Shown here piece after piece: positions 46,753 through 57,590 of a stretch of DNA of 64,000 nt. Made by a program: the position numbers and the translations under genes. The notes under the pieces were generated by a model. That model was not told the DNA's origin. It did no database searches and saw nothing but the letters and a program-made list of their open reading frames with translations. The stretch spans positions 47,597,794 through 47,661,793 of the forward strand of contig OY294046.1 of NCBI GenBank assembly GCA_958510825.1. Direction: 5' to 3'. The stretch comes from Brachypterus glaber (Eukaryota > Arthropoda > Insecta > Coleoptera > Kateretidae). Position 1 is the stretch's first letter; each line of letters begins with the position of its first letter.

Positions 46753-47276
46753 TGTATATAACGTGTATAACTTTTTCTAAAATCTAAAATCAACTACCTT
46801 TATTACAACTTTGCAAAACTTACATTCATTTTAGCAATAGATCATACTAAAAAATGGTCAAAATTAAATTAACATGTGCTAATAATGTGCAAAAATAACT
46901 AAATTATCATAAATTCATTTGTTTTCTAGTGTGCCATGAATTTACATTTTTGTATAAAACTCAGGTCAATATTTATAGAATGAGGCAAAAAGCATTTAAA
47001 AAAATAAAATATATTTAAAGATGGATATATTCTATTTATCTGTTTAAAAAATAAAAATATTGTAACGATTTTTATTTGATGTTTGTCGATAATTGTTTGG
47101 CGTTTTGGTCTACAAAATGTGGATATATTTTACGGTATTTTATATTTTTATATACACAAAATTAAAAAAACTAATTAAATATTTAAAAGTCGAAGTTTTT
47201 TGTGCCACCCTATTACAACAATGTTAAAAAAAATACTATACTACCAAAAATAAAATTCGTAGATTTTTGCATATTT
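46753..47276. other. AT-rich stretch
   Basis: A lone GTGCCACCCTATTA at about 47202 resembles the right tip of the TTAGGGTGGT family without a matching left end. Nothing else seen. Confidence 0.35.
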
Positions 47277-47406
47277 CTGTGGCTTTGATCTAAAAGGGCC
47301 AATGTCACTTTGTCAATAGCAACGTTTTCCAAATATTACATCAGAGTTGACGTGAAAACGCTGCTGTTGACAAAGTGACATTGGCCCTTTTAGAATCAAG
47401 CCACAG
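47277..47406. repeat. 130-bp foldback
   Basis: CTGTGGCTTTGATCTAAAAG and the complement of TTTTAGAATCAAGCCACAG bound it. AGGGCCAATGTCACTTTGTC is inverted at the other side. Confidence 0.85.
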
Positions 47407-47715
47407 ATTTATTTTATATATTTTTTTGTCAAGGGTTATCATTAGGGTGACTCAAAATACTTTGTGTTCATATAAAATACCCTTTATAAGGAACGGTTGA
47501 TTGTTTTAATTATTTTATTTCATCAAATGTATTCTATGAGTGGAAATCTTGTCACAAATTAAATTTATTCACAATATTTTGTGTGCAATAGAACTGAAAA
47601 ATATGAAATACCGTAGTCGCATTCTCTATCATTCTCCTAATAAAGTACAAATTTTCCAATACTAACTTCTTAAATATAATTACTAACCGTAACAAATAAC
47701 CTTAACCACATTATT

Positions 47716-47820
47716 TCGGTGACGTAGGAATTTTTTGGGCGAGTGGTGCCGCTAGATATCTAGCGGCCATTTTGTTTTGTATAGAGCTGTCGCTAGAGAA
47801 CGAGTGTGCTCCCTCGCGAT
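47716..47820. other. GC-richer patch with a 20-nt perfect palindrome
   Basis: 47748-47767 is a perfect palindrome, half-site GCCGCTAGAT. It is followed by CCATTTTGT (Pho/YY1-like GCCATTTT) and CTGTCGCTAGAGAACGAG. Could be a promoter or an element fragment; unassigned. Confidence 0.3.
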
Positions 47821-47905
47821 TTTCAATTACACATATTATTAATTAATTAATTGTAATTATTGGAAAGTGTTAAAATGTTAAGAAAAGGTAGTTTATGTAT
47901 GTTTA

Positions 47906-48063
47906 TTAGGGTGGTCCCAAATTTTCGGTATAGTTAATTTTTTGATTTTTACATCATTTTAGAAAAAAAGAACTGCAGATTTACGTAACGCTAGTGTATT
48001 CTGTATTAACTTTTAAATGAGCTATCACAAAAAATTATACAACCCAAAATCGGACCACCCTAA
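47906..48063. mobile_element. MITE with TTAGGGTGGTCC termini, 158 bp
   Basis: TTAGGGTGGTCCCAAATTTT at the left and AAAATCGGACCACCCTAA at the right. Confidence 0.75.
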
Positions 48064-48512
48064 TGTTTATAGTGTACTGTAGTAGCAAAATGACCAGTGA
48101 CATATTGACACGGCAGGGCCGCGAATGTAACCGCCGCTCTGCATTGCCCCCCCTTTTTAATTTATAGTTAGGGCAGGCACTACTTTAGCAGAGCGCAGGT
48201 TGCTGGCAATTTTGTTGTTGTTGTTCTTGTTATAGGCGAGTTTATCCAACTTTTACACTAGAAAAAATGCAACTTAACCAATAGAATGCAAAAATACCAT
48301 GTATTGGTTAAAATTACGAAAAGAATAAAATAGTCATATTTGTGTGATAATTCGATAAACTCAGCTTATATCGCGATATCGATATCGATGTGAAAAGAGT
48401 GGTTTACGCCGAAAATATTATGAATGGGCTGATACTTAGCCTACAATGTACCACCAACACACGTTATTTTTAACAATTAGGAAGTATTTCTTTCTAAATA
48501 ACAACTCGTCGT
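48064..48512. other. Unassigned, partly GC-richer stretch
   Basis: 48106-48225 (GGCAGGGCCGCGAATG, CCGCCGCTCTGCATTGCCCC) is less AT-rich, but no splice-flanked frame convinced me. CGATATCGATATCGATG at 48372 is a short tandem motif. Confidence 0.3.
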
Positions 48513-48716
48513 ATCATCAGAACAACAAGATTTTAACTGACATTGTGAGATTGCAGTAATTGTCAGTATATTTTCTATGTTAAATTTAAAATCCTTTACC
48601 TTGAAGAGTTAAAACTCTTTATAGGTAAATTTATAAGTAAAATTTATCTTATAAAATATACTGACAATTACTGTAATCTCACAATGTCAGTTGAAATCTT
48701 GTTGTGCTGATACCAC
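48513..48716. repeat. Foldback, ~200 bp
   Basis: GTATCATCAGAACAACAAGA at the left is inverted at the right end as TCTTGTTGTGCTGATAC. Arms of about 75 bp continue through ACTGACATTGTGAGATTGCA. Confidence 0.85.
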
Positions 48717-48734
48717 GATCTATCTAACAACTAT

Positions 48735-49321
48735 TAGGGTATTGCAAAAAAAACACATTTTTCTAATTTTTCATATGCACCCCTCTGTGTTGTTTCAATT
48801 AAAAAACCATGCTTGCATAGCAAATTTCAGGTTACTTAAACATTTTTTGACCCCCGCCCAACTCAGTTATAATAATAAGGTATTTGTATTGTTTAATCTT
48901 ACATTGTTACAGTTTTAAAGACAAAACAAGCCGAGAACATATGTAATGCTACGCATCCATTATATACTATTCATAGTAAATGGTATATTGCATTTTCCCC
49001 AATAAAGCAACTTCAAAAAAAAATAACTGCTGCCAATAAAACAATACTTTCCCCTATATGCATACGACCTATAAAATCAAAAACGAAAAAAATTAAATAA
49101 AAATTAAAAAATCATTTTTTTTTCTTAATTTTTTTTTCAAAAAAAAAGAAATGTAAGAAATTAAACGATACAAATACATCATTATTATATCTAAGTTGGG
49201 CGGGGGTCAAAAAATGTTCAAGTAATCTGAAATTTGGTATGCAAGCATAGTTTTATAATTAAAGCAATATAGGAGGGGTGCATATGTTAAATTGGAAAAA
49301 TGTGTTTTTTGCAATACCCTA
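48735..49321. mobile_element. Foldback with 169-bp arms and a repeat fragment in its loop
   Basis: TAGGGTATTGCAAAAAAAAC to GTTTTTTGCAATACCCTA. Arms 48735-48903 and 49153-49321 match through TGACCCCCGCCCAACT and AGTTGGGCGGGGGTCA. The 249-bp loop is a reverse-oriented end fragment of the 19.2/55.6-kb dispersed repeat (ATATGTAATGCTACGCATCC). Confidence 0.85.
48904..49152 (-). repeat. Dispersed-repeat fragment inside the foldback loop
   Basis: Starts near AAGCCGAGAACATATGTAAT and runs into A/T homopolymers, as in the reverse complement of 55566-56225. Confidence 0.55.
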
Positions 49322-49493
49322 CCATCTATATAAACCAACCCTTGCCAATGCAAATTTAAATATAAGAATCTGGTTGCAGAATTAGGCTGGTTTTTGAGAA
49401 AACTAGTTTTAAAATCACGAAAAAAAATGCGTTTTTTTTTTGTATTTTTGAATTCAGCAGCCCTAAATCTATAGAAAGCAATATACAGGATGT

Positions 49494-51259
49494 TCCAGAA
49501 CTCGCGTAGAGAAATTTTAGAGGTGATTCTACATACAAAAATATGAAAAAAAGTTCCTATAAAGGTTGGTCCGAAAACGAGTCCTAAGGAAGCTACGGCC
49601 CTTCTAAGAGTGTCCCTAAAAAAGAGTTTTTATTAATTATCAATTAACCACAAAAACGAATTTTTGCACATGACTTAACATTGATAAAGGCTATCATTTT
49701 ATGTATTTTTTATTTTTTAATTTTAACCCGGGACGTGCAAAATGGGGGACTATGTCACTTTTTTGCCCCAAACTTTTTTATCTGTTTTTTTTTTGTAATT
49801 TTATCAATAAAATATAATTTTTTAGTTAAAAATACATCAAAAAGGTACTCCTAGTCACGCTAGGCCTGAGGTTAACTTAAGTTTGAAACAGTGGTCAAAG
49901 CAAACAACCAGTGGATATGTGTAGAATGAGGTCTAGGCTATTCATAACCATCAACAGCAAAATCGCAGCAGATGGTTTGCAGAAGATACTGTTAAAAGTT
50001 GTTGGTGATGGCCTTGTTGTACCTTAAAATTTTAAAAATTGGGGATTTGAGTAATAATTGTAGCTAAGTTTCGTCCGTAGAATCCGAATCCGTTCACAGA
50101 ATTGATCTATCTGTTTTAGTTTTCGAAAAAATTAAAATAAAAAATATGTTTTAGTAAACTTTCATCGCCTTTTTTTTTTTTTGATTTGCATTTTTTTCGA
50201 AAACGAAAACAGATAGATCAATTCTGTGAACGGATTCGGATTCTACGGACGAAAATTAGTTACAATTATTACTCAAATCCCCAATTTTTAAAATTTTAAG
50301 GTACAACAAGGCCATCACCAACAACTTTTAACAGTATCTTCTGCAAACCATCTGCTGCGATTTTGCTGTTGATGGTTATGAATAGCCTAGACCTCATTCT
50401 ACACATATCCACTGGTTGTTTGCTTTGACCACTGTTTCAAACTTAAGTTAACCTCAGGCCTAGCGTGTAGTGTAACACCATAAAATCAACCGTTTTCGAT
50501 AAAATGGCAGTTAAAGAGATTTTTTCACGTTCTGAGCATCAAAAATAGGAACTAAAAATGGCGCCAATAAAAATTTTAATATTTTAGGGCAAATAAACAT
50601 TAAAAACTATAAAAAAATGTTCCGATACACTTAGGTTCGAAATTTAGTTTTAAGAGTACTACCGGGTCTTAAAAAGTAACCCTTCCTAAGTGGGCGTAGC
50701 TTAAAACCCATTTGTGATCATTTGTGTATGGGAACTTTTTTATATAGTTTTTAAAATTTATAATCGCTTTGCTTATTAAAATTTTTATTGGCGGGATTTT
50801 TAGTTCCTATTTTTGATGCTCAGAACTTAAAAAAAACTTTAACTGCTATTTTCTCGAAAACGGTTAGTTCTACGGTGTTATACTAAGAGTACCTTTTTAT
50901 GTATTTTTAACTAAAAAATCATATTTTATTGAGAAAATGTCAAAAAAAAAATACAGATAAAAAAGTTTGGGGCAAAAAAGTGACATAGCCCCTCTATTTT
51001 GTACGTCCCTGGTTAAAATTACCAAATAAAAATTACATAATAGCCTTTATCAATGTTAAGGCATGTGCAAAAATTCGTTACTGTGGTTAATAGGGTAAAA
51101 GACATATTAAATAAAAACTTTTTTAGGTGCACACTTAGATGGGCCGTAGCTCCCTTAGGGCTCGTTTCCGGACCAACCTTTATATGATCTTTTTTTCATA
51201 TATTTGTATGTAGAATCACCTCTAAAATTTCTCTTAGTGAGTCCTGGAACACCCTGTAT
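49494..51259. mobile_element. 1.77-kb foldback element, ACAGGATGTTCC/GGAACACCCTGT ends
   Basis: Arms of more than 400 bp. The left runs from 49494 to 49855 and resumes at 50468-50590; the right covers about 50795-51259. They match block by block: AGAGAAATTTTAGAGGTGAT, GAAGCTACGGCCC or GGAGCTACGGCCC, CACTTTTTTGCCCCAAAC, AAAATACATNAAAAGGTACT, AAAAATAGGAACTAAAAA. The left arm is split by the insertion 49856-50467. A truncated relative is at 7948-8133. Non-coding; class unknown. Confidence 0.9.
49856..50467. mobile_element. Young 612-bp palindromic element with TAGT target duplication
   Basis: Begins CACGCTAGGCCTGAGG and ends CCTCAGGCCTAGCGTG. Arms 49856-50131 and 50192-50467 (276 bp each) differ at about three positions outside the tip. 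TAGT flanks it at 49852-49855 and 50468-50471. The right arm of the host element shows the uninterrupted site (complement of TTATACTAAGAGTACC), so the insertion and duplication are directly visible. Confidence 0.92.
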
Positions 51260-52610
51260 TACAACTCAAACCCAAATAAATGGGTACCTTATGTAAATTT
51301 TTCTTGTGTTGGTGGCGAAAGAAACGTTACAAATCAATTGGTGATTCTGAATGAGTACAAACGCTGCCGTGTCGTCCTGTGTCTGAATTATCATTATTAT
51401 TATCATTATTATTATTGATAAATGAATTTTCAGAGTTTAGCATGAGCAATATCATCAGAGATTTTTATTATTCTTTATTCGTTTTTTTGGTACGTTGTTT
51501 TGGGACTAAAACTGCGATATTTTTATTGTTTGTTGAGTTTTGATACGAAAATTTATAAGGTTAAGTTGGAAATAGACTTAAAAAATCAAGGCTGTTGTAA
51601 AATTTAAGAAAATTTTAATACAATTTAACTTAATATTCTCGAACCGTAACAAAAATGCCTTCAAGTTCTATTTTGACTTTTCCTTTAACTTTTCGTTCTT
51701 TTTTTAGACAATAAAACATGTTTTATGCATCAGCCAACTACAAATATTACAATCCATCTGTTAAAAGTAGGTAATTAATACAATTATAATTAAAATTATT
51801 TATTATAGAGTAGTATATTATATAACACGTATTGGTAAATGCATACATATAACTTATAATAATATAGCAATAAATTCACGTTTCCATTAAATTGTAAAAA
51901 TCTACGAATTTAGTTTTTATAGATTTATAGAATTAATAAGCCTTTATTTTTAAAATTACCTTTTAAAATTAAGGAAGTTTAAAAATACATACATACATAC
52001 ATACAATTATGTAGTTTGTAGAGATAAGCTTTTATTTTTAAAATTACCTTTTAAAATTAAGAAAGTTTGAAAATAAGGCCAGCAACATTAAAAGTCGTTA
52101 TCAATCATTACAAAAATATTTAAAGGCTATTTAATAAAGTTAATATGAATTACTTTTTAAATAATACTTTAATTTCAAAATCCTTTGAACATCTTAAAAA
52201 CCTTTTATAAAGGTAAATTAACAAACAAAGTCCAAACCATTGCGGATGTAAACTTAAATTTATATTTTTAAAAACTTGTTTGTAGATTTTTAATCTATTC
52301 GTTGTATTTAATTATTGAAATATCATAATTTTAGTCCCATTTCGTACTTTTATATAAAAAATGTGTTGTTAAATAACTGTGTCTTAAACCAATTTGACGT
52401 ATCGCCTTGAATCGTGCCATAATACCTCTTTCCTTAAAAAGGATCAAAATGCCAAAAATACTTTTCGAAACGTCAAATTTTTTTGGTTTAAGATTTGCAG
52501 TGTTACCAACAAAAAGACAAACAATAAAATTGTATTTATTATAAACACTACTAGAGTACCTATGATAAAGCTGGTAAAGCATGCAAAATAATTGTCAGGA
52601 TTTCTTCAGC
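51260..52610. other. AT-rich stretch with small repeats
   Basis: (ATT)n-type run at 51388-51418 and CATACATACATACATAC at about 51986-52003. An 88-bp direct repeat has landmark TTTTAAAATTACCTTTTAAA at about 51949 and 52037. No gene seen. Confidence 0.5.
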
Positions 52611-53177
52611 ATTAGTGTTTCATCAGGATAAAAACTAACTAGGAAAATTAGTTAGTTCTCACTCCAGTGCTCATTCAGTTTAGTGTGTAAATAAACTTAA
52701 TCACTAAGTTTGCGCATTGAGGTGATAATTAATTTCTTAGTTAAATTGAACCGGAAACCAGTCAGTTTATATAAAAAATGTAACAAAATTCACAATTTCA
52801 ATGTGCCTGAGTTTATCGGCAAAAAGACTTCCTGTTCCCTTCTAGATCATCTTTTTTCTTTATTTTTTTCTTATTTAGTTTTTTACTTTAAAGTTTACAT
52901 AATTCTTAATCTATATTCTGAAAAGAAAAATATCCTAGGACCCAGTTGTCATTTAAATAGAAAACATTTAAAAAAACCTATAAAATAGACGTATACAGTA
53001 TAGCAAATTGAACCAATGCAACTTGTTACACACCTATGAAGTTAGTTTCACTCTGACCCTCTAACCTCGTGGAGCGAGATAGGGTAACTTTGTTGGTGTA
53101 TAAATCGTTGCTCACGTTTGCTCATGTTTTTAAATGTTCTTTTTTTATTTTTAGTCTTGATGAAACACTACTCGGTA
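52611..53177. repeat. Inverted pair around a hairpin repeat
   Basis: AGTGTTTCATCAGGATAAAA at 52611 is roughly inverted at 53153 (AGTCTTGATGAAACACTACT). Between them lies the hairpin copy at 53011. Weak as a single element. Confidence 0.35.
53011..53108. repeat. Short hairpin repeat, copy 2
   Basis: ACCAATGCAACTTGTTACAC, CTGACCCTCTAA, then GATAGGGTAACTTTGTTGG and TGTATAA. Same layout as 42689-42806, with weaker pairing. Confidence 0.5.
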
Positions 53178-53393
53178 TCTATATATGTAAATTATCTATA
53201 TGTAATATTTAGGCTATCAATAAATTTTCTGGCTGTATTTATGTATAAAAACGAGATCACGACGATATAAAAATAATACTACGAAAAATGCTTTAGAGTT
53301 ATATACAAAGAAATTAACTATTTATTTTATGTTAATGTGTTAATGAAAATATATATAATTTAGGTTAAAGGTTGATAAAAATTGTGTTACAGG

Positions 53394-53532
53394 ATGTTCC
53401 AAAAAAATAATTAAATAAGACAATTACCTTTTTTTAGTACAGTAAGTTTCAAAAACTCAATTAATATTGAATTTTTTGAAACTTTCTGTAAACAAGGTTT
53501 TGTTTTTAATGAAACACCTTGTATAGTATACT
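53394..53532. repeat. Small foldback with ACAGGATGTTCC/AACACCTTGT ends
   Basis: Left ACAGGATGTTCCAAAAAA, right AATGAAACACCTTGTAT. The middle pairs AGTTTCAAAAACTCAATTAA with TTGAATTTTTTGAAACTTTC. Confidence 0.55.
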
Positions 53533-53955
53533 GTAATCGTGATCTCGATTTAAACATAAGCCATTTTTGAATTTTAGAGTACGTGAACATGTTTTTTTAT
53601 ATGCGTGAAAAAATTGATATCAATAACTATTATGTAAATGTCATGTGATGACATTTTTGACATAAGATGACGAGCTTTTGACGGCTTTTTTATATTAAAA
53701 TGTAATACAATGGAATTACAATTTTTTAAAACGTAATTATTATAACCATTGTCTATAAATATTTGTTGTTTTATTTGCCTTATTCCATTTCCCAAAATGA
53801 AGTGGGTATCCTACTAAAAAAAAACATGCCAAAAAAACACAAAATTCTTTAAAATTGTCTATTTTAATATAGATATTTTATTATTATAGGAAGTTATTTA
53901 CGCATAGAACTCTTGAAATTATGACATTGATGATGAAATATTTTTTTCTTCAAAC

Positions 53956-54015
53956 GTGCGGAAAGATCACTTTCCGCACGCATATGGGTGTGGAAAGAAA
54001 GCCTTTTCCGCACGC
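53956..54015. repeat. Tandem hairpins of CTTTCCGCAC motif
   Basis: GTGCGGAAAG-ATCA-CTTTCCGCAC is a perfect 10-bp stem with a 4-nt loop, followed by TGTGGAAAG and CTTTTCCGCACGCATA. Confidence 0.8.
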
Positions 54016-54329
54016 ATACATATAGTTTAATTTCTTAATTGCGTAGTGTTATTCTTGTTATATTTATTCACAATACTATAAAAATGTTTAAATTTTTTAC
54101 CTGTTAATTGATTTTCTTATTGAAAAATTATAACAATAAGATATATTTTATTTTAACCCTGCTCGTAGGAAAAGTATCCTAACGCTTGCGTAAAGAGGCT
54201 CGGCACTTGTTAGGAAAATATTGTTTCTATATTGCGTTTTCAAAAGCGATTACCGTAAAACGAAAACAGAAAAAAAATCCATGTTTTGCACAGACTTGGA
54301 AGTACCCAACTAAATAATAACACATGAGT

Positions 54330-54587
54330 ACAAAAAAAATCTCTGTCCTAATGTTCTAATCCATCATTTCCTGTTTTTTTGGTCTTTTTCATTTTGCCAT
54401 AAAAAATACATTAATCGCAGTTTTTCCACAAATCGTATAAAGTTTATAATTATTAAAATGTATATACTTTTTATACGATTTATGATAAAACTGCGCGATA
54501 AATCATTTTTTAAGGGTGAAATCGGTTTATGTGGATCAACATAGGAAATGATGTGTTAGAACCTTAGGACAGAGATTTTTTTTTGTG
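54330..54587. mobile_element. Foldback, ACAAAAAAAATCTCTGTCCT ends, copy 1
   Basis: ACAAAAAAAATCTCTGTCCT at the left and AGGACAGAGATTTTTTTTTG at the right. Arms of about 110 bp share CATCATTTCCT and CGCAGTTTTTCCACAAATCG-type sequence. Related to 54640-55212. Confidence 0.8.
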
Positions 54588-54639
54588 ACATTATGCATCT
54601 TCACCTAAGCACGAGACGAGATCATAAAAAAACATTTGT

Positions 54640-55212
54640 CCTATGGTTATTTCATGTTTTTTGATGCACTGAAACCGATTTCGCCATTAAAAAAAAAAAT
54701 ATTCATCGGGCAGTTTTTTCACAAATCATATATTAAGTGTATAATTGAAGAGTATAACTTGCAAAGAGTCCAAGTGCCATTGGAACTTAGACCCTTTGTA
54801 ACTGTAACTTATAGTGAAGAGTGTAACTGAAACCGATTTCACCATTAAAAAAAGATTAATCGCTCAGTTTTATCACAAATCGTATAAAAAGTATATAAAT
54901 TTCAATAATTATACACTTTATATACGATTTGTGGAAAAACTGCGGGATGAATATTTTTTTTAATGTCGAAATTGGTTTCTGCGCATCAAAAAACAGGAAA
55001 TGATGGGTTAGAACCGAGGGGTAAACCGCAGAGGAATTCAGGTGTACAAATTTGAGGAAATCTGGAGGAAATCTTTGAAGGTTACAAGGATATCTTTAAA
55101 GATTTCCTCCTTTTCGGAGCAAATCTTTGAAGGTTTCCTCCTAAAGCTGTACAAAATTTTGTCAGCGGTTTACCCCTGTTAGAACCATAGGACAGAGATT
55201 TTTTTTGTAGAC
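54640..55212. mobile_element. Foldback copy 2, internally duplicated and split by an insertion
   Basis: Shares CACTGAAACCGATTTC, ATCACAAATCGTATA, CAGGAAATGATGNGTTAGAA and AGGACAGAGATTTTTTT with 54330-54587. The block CTGAAACCGATTTCNCCATT occurs twice (54669 and 54826). The right part is interrupted at 55016-55177. Confidence 0.75.
55016..55177. mobile_element. Nested 162-bp MITE with 9-bp target duplication
   Basis: Ends GAGGGGTAAACCGCAG and GCGGTTTACCCCT, flanked by GTTAGAACC at 55007-55015 and 55178-55186. The related foldback at 54330-54587 has the empty site GTTAGAACCTTAGGAC. A 9-bp duplication is in the range of Mutator-like elements. The interior is also palindromic (GGAAATCT, AGATTTCC). 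Confidence 0.85.
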
Positions 55213-55565
55213 TTGTGTAATTCGCGACTGGCGTCCTAAAAGCGATAGTAGGTCATCACGGCCACAAGAAAAATCTACTTTGAAGTGTATACAAAACGGA
55301 TGAATGATCTGTATACATAATAGTTTACACTAAAACTTTAAATTAACTTAAACTTTAAATTAACTAAAATATAAATACTAAAAAAAGTACAGTTACTGTT
55401 ACAATATACATACTTAATCTGCACAAAGAAGTCAGTTTTATAAGAGAATGAAAGGTAAGTATAAAATTTGTTTATTATTGGGGGATTATGAGTTAAAATT
55501 AAGAACATTTATACTGATTTTAATATTCAGAAACGTACAAAATTCAATCAAATGTGTGTTATTAT

Positions 55566-56225
55566 TCTATTCACAGCGCATGCGCTAGAATAGTATTACA
55601 CGGTTGTTTTGAATTTTACAAATTTCCTAGACAAACAATTCTTGGATATAAATTTGTTTCGTGAAAAAATAAGGAAATTTTTTTTCGTCCGGCCGTCTAG
55701 ACGTCTAGACGCGTCTGTCCGTCCGTCCGTCCGTCCGTTGTCACGATATTTGTTAAGTCCAAACACGATAAATCTAGATCGACTTAAAATTTTCAGGATT
55801 ACTTTTCAAGGAAAAATTACTAAGGATCAATTCTACCAATTTTGAAAGTAATCCCCCTCAAAAACAAGAAAGTTGTGGGGTGTTAAACTTTTTTAAAAAA
55901 TCAAAAAACTATAATTTTTTATTTTTTTTTTCAAAAATTTTTCGTTATTCCCAAAAAGAAAATAAAAAAAAATATTTTTTTTTAAATTAAGAAAAAAATT
56001 ATTTTTTTTTTAATTAAAAAAATTAAAATTTTTTTTTTTTAATTTTTTTTTTCAAAAGTTTTTAATTTTTCGCAAAAGAAAATTAAAAAAAGTGGTAGAA
56101 ATTTTTTTAAAGTTTTATTTTGATGTTATTTTGAAAAAAAAAGCCAAATATTTTGGAAAATGCAGTCTGTGAATCGTATATAATGGAAACCTAGCATTTC
56201 ATATCTCCACTGCTTGTTCGTTTTT
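55566..56225 (+). repeat. Dispersed repeat with GTCCGTCC core, copy 2
   Basis: ACAGCGCATGCGCTAGAATA start, GTCTAGACGTCTAGACGCG and (GTCC)n at 55717-55740, CAAGAAAGTTGTGGGGTGTT, long A/T homopolymers, end near CTAGCATTTCATATCTCCAC. Same order as 19217-19745. Confidence 0.65.
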
Positions 56226-57590
56226 CACCAACTTTACCCTTTATCTGTTATGCAACGAGTATATTTCTAGCCGAGATATTTTAGTCCACACGTGTATTTA
56301 AAGTACTCTATAGCCCTCCAAAAACATAAAAAAGAGCCGAAATATCAAAACTTTTATTATTAATAAATTATTAAATTTAGATCAAATTTTTATGCCTATG
56401 AATTTTTATTCGTAATGATAATTCTGAATTTTCCTCTTTCACAATCCCATCCGTGAAATACGATTAATATTCATTACTTTCGGGACTTCAAACTCAATCA
56501 CACTTTCGACATGCCTAATTTACTTATTCGTTAAGGAATAGGTGTTGATTTCAATAATTTACATGCAAAAAAAATAAAATCATGATAAAATACCATGATA
56601 TAACTCCAGAAAATAATATTATATTACTTGTTTACAATGCGATTTTTTTTGAACGGTCTGACATGACTTCAAAATGACCACGCAAAAAAATTCACGAAAA
56701 TTCCCATTTTCAACCATATACTTGACAAGCGCCTAAATGCAGCTCTCCGTGCCGGATTTTGTTTTGGTTTTTTGTTGTTTGGTCTTTTTTTTTTTAATGA
56801 GGGGGCCTTGGTTTAGGTTAACGTTTGGTTTGGTGCCTGTTTGGTTTTTGTAAAATAAAAAAATGTTTTTTATTTAAAATAATATATTGAAAAACGGTCA
56901 GCGCATGCGCGTGCATATGAGCAGGTTATCAAAACGCGGCATAAAGAGCTGCACATAAGCGCTCCTATATACTTGCAACTTTGGCGAAGGCGCACATGGA
57001 CATTAAAATTTTTATTCACAATACTATAAAAATGAAATTATAATTTTTGTATACCGAAAAATTATAATTTGGAAAATTATGTTTTTGAATATTTTTTTTA
57101 AATTACATCGGCCCTTAGTGGGGAAACCCGGGGCGGAACGGGATGGTTAACGTTTGGTTAACGATTTGAAGAAAAATTTCAAACAATTCTTAAATTATCG
57201 TTTATTCGATATCTTTGGAACATTATGATGCACAAAAATTATAAAATTATATTAAAAAATGGGGTCACACCCCATACCCCCAGAATGGAGTATGTTATTT
57301 AGAATATAGATATGTATGTAAAAATATCGAGATTCTTTAATTTTACAGTGATAGCTTCCACGGCACGTTAAATGTTCTCTGAGGACCAGGTTTCAGTTTT
57401 CCTTTTGTAGTGACGCACAAAAAAAAATTATTTTTTTTTTCAATTTTACGATGTTAGTTTCCATAGCACGGTCCATGTTGTCTGAGAAACAGTTTGGTTT
57501 GCAGTTGTAAACATTCTACATTGTATATTCTACATTGTTTTTGAGTTGCAATATATTGGCGTAAAATATTTTTTAAATGTATACACTTTA
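56226..57590. other. Mixed non-coding stretch
   Basis: A GGTTTGGTTT-type T/G-rich patch (56760-56850) and a GC-richer patch at 56895-56995 (GCGCATGCGCGTGCATATG). No coding frame or bounded element recognised. Confidence 0.35.

Noticed and set aside
52394..52600. Penelope-like end suggested by TTTTCGAAACGTC
   Set aside because: No CTGANGA core at the right distance, so not called a hammerhead motif.
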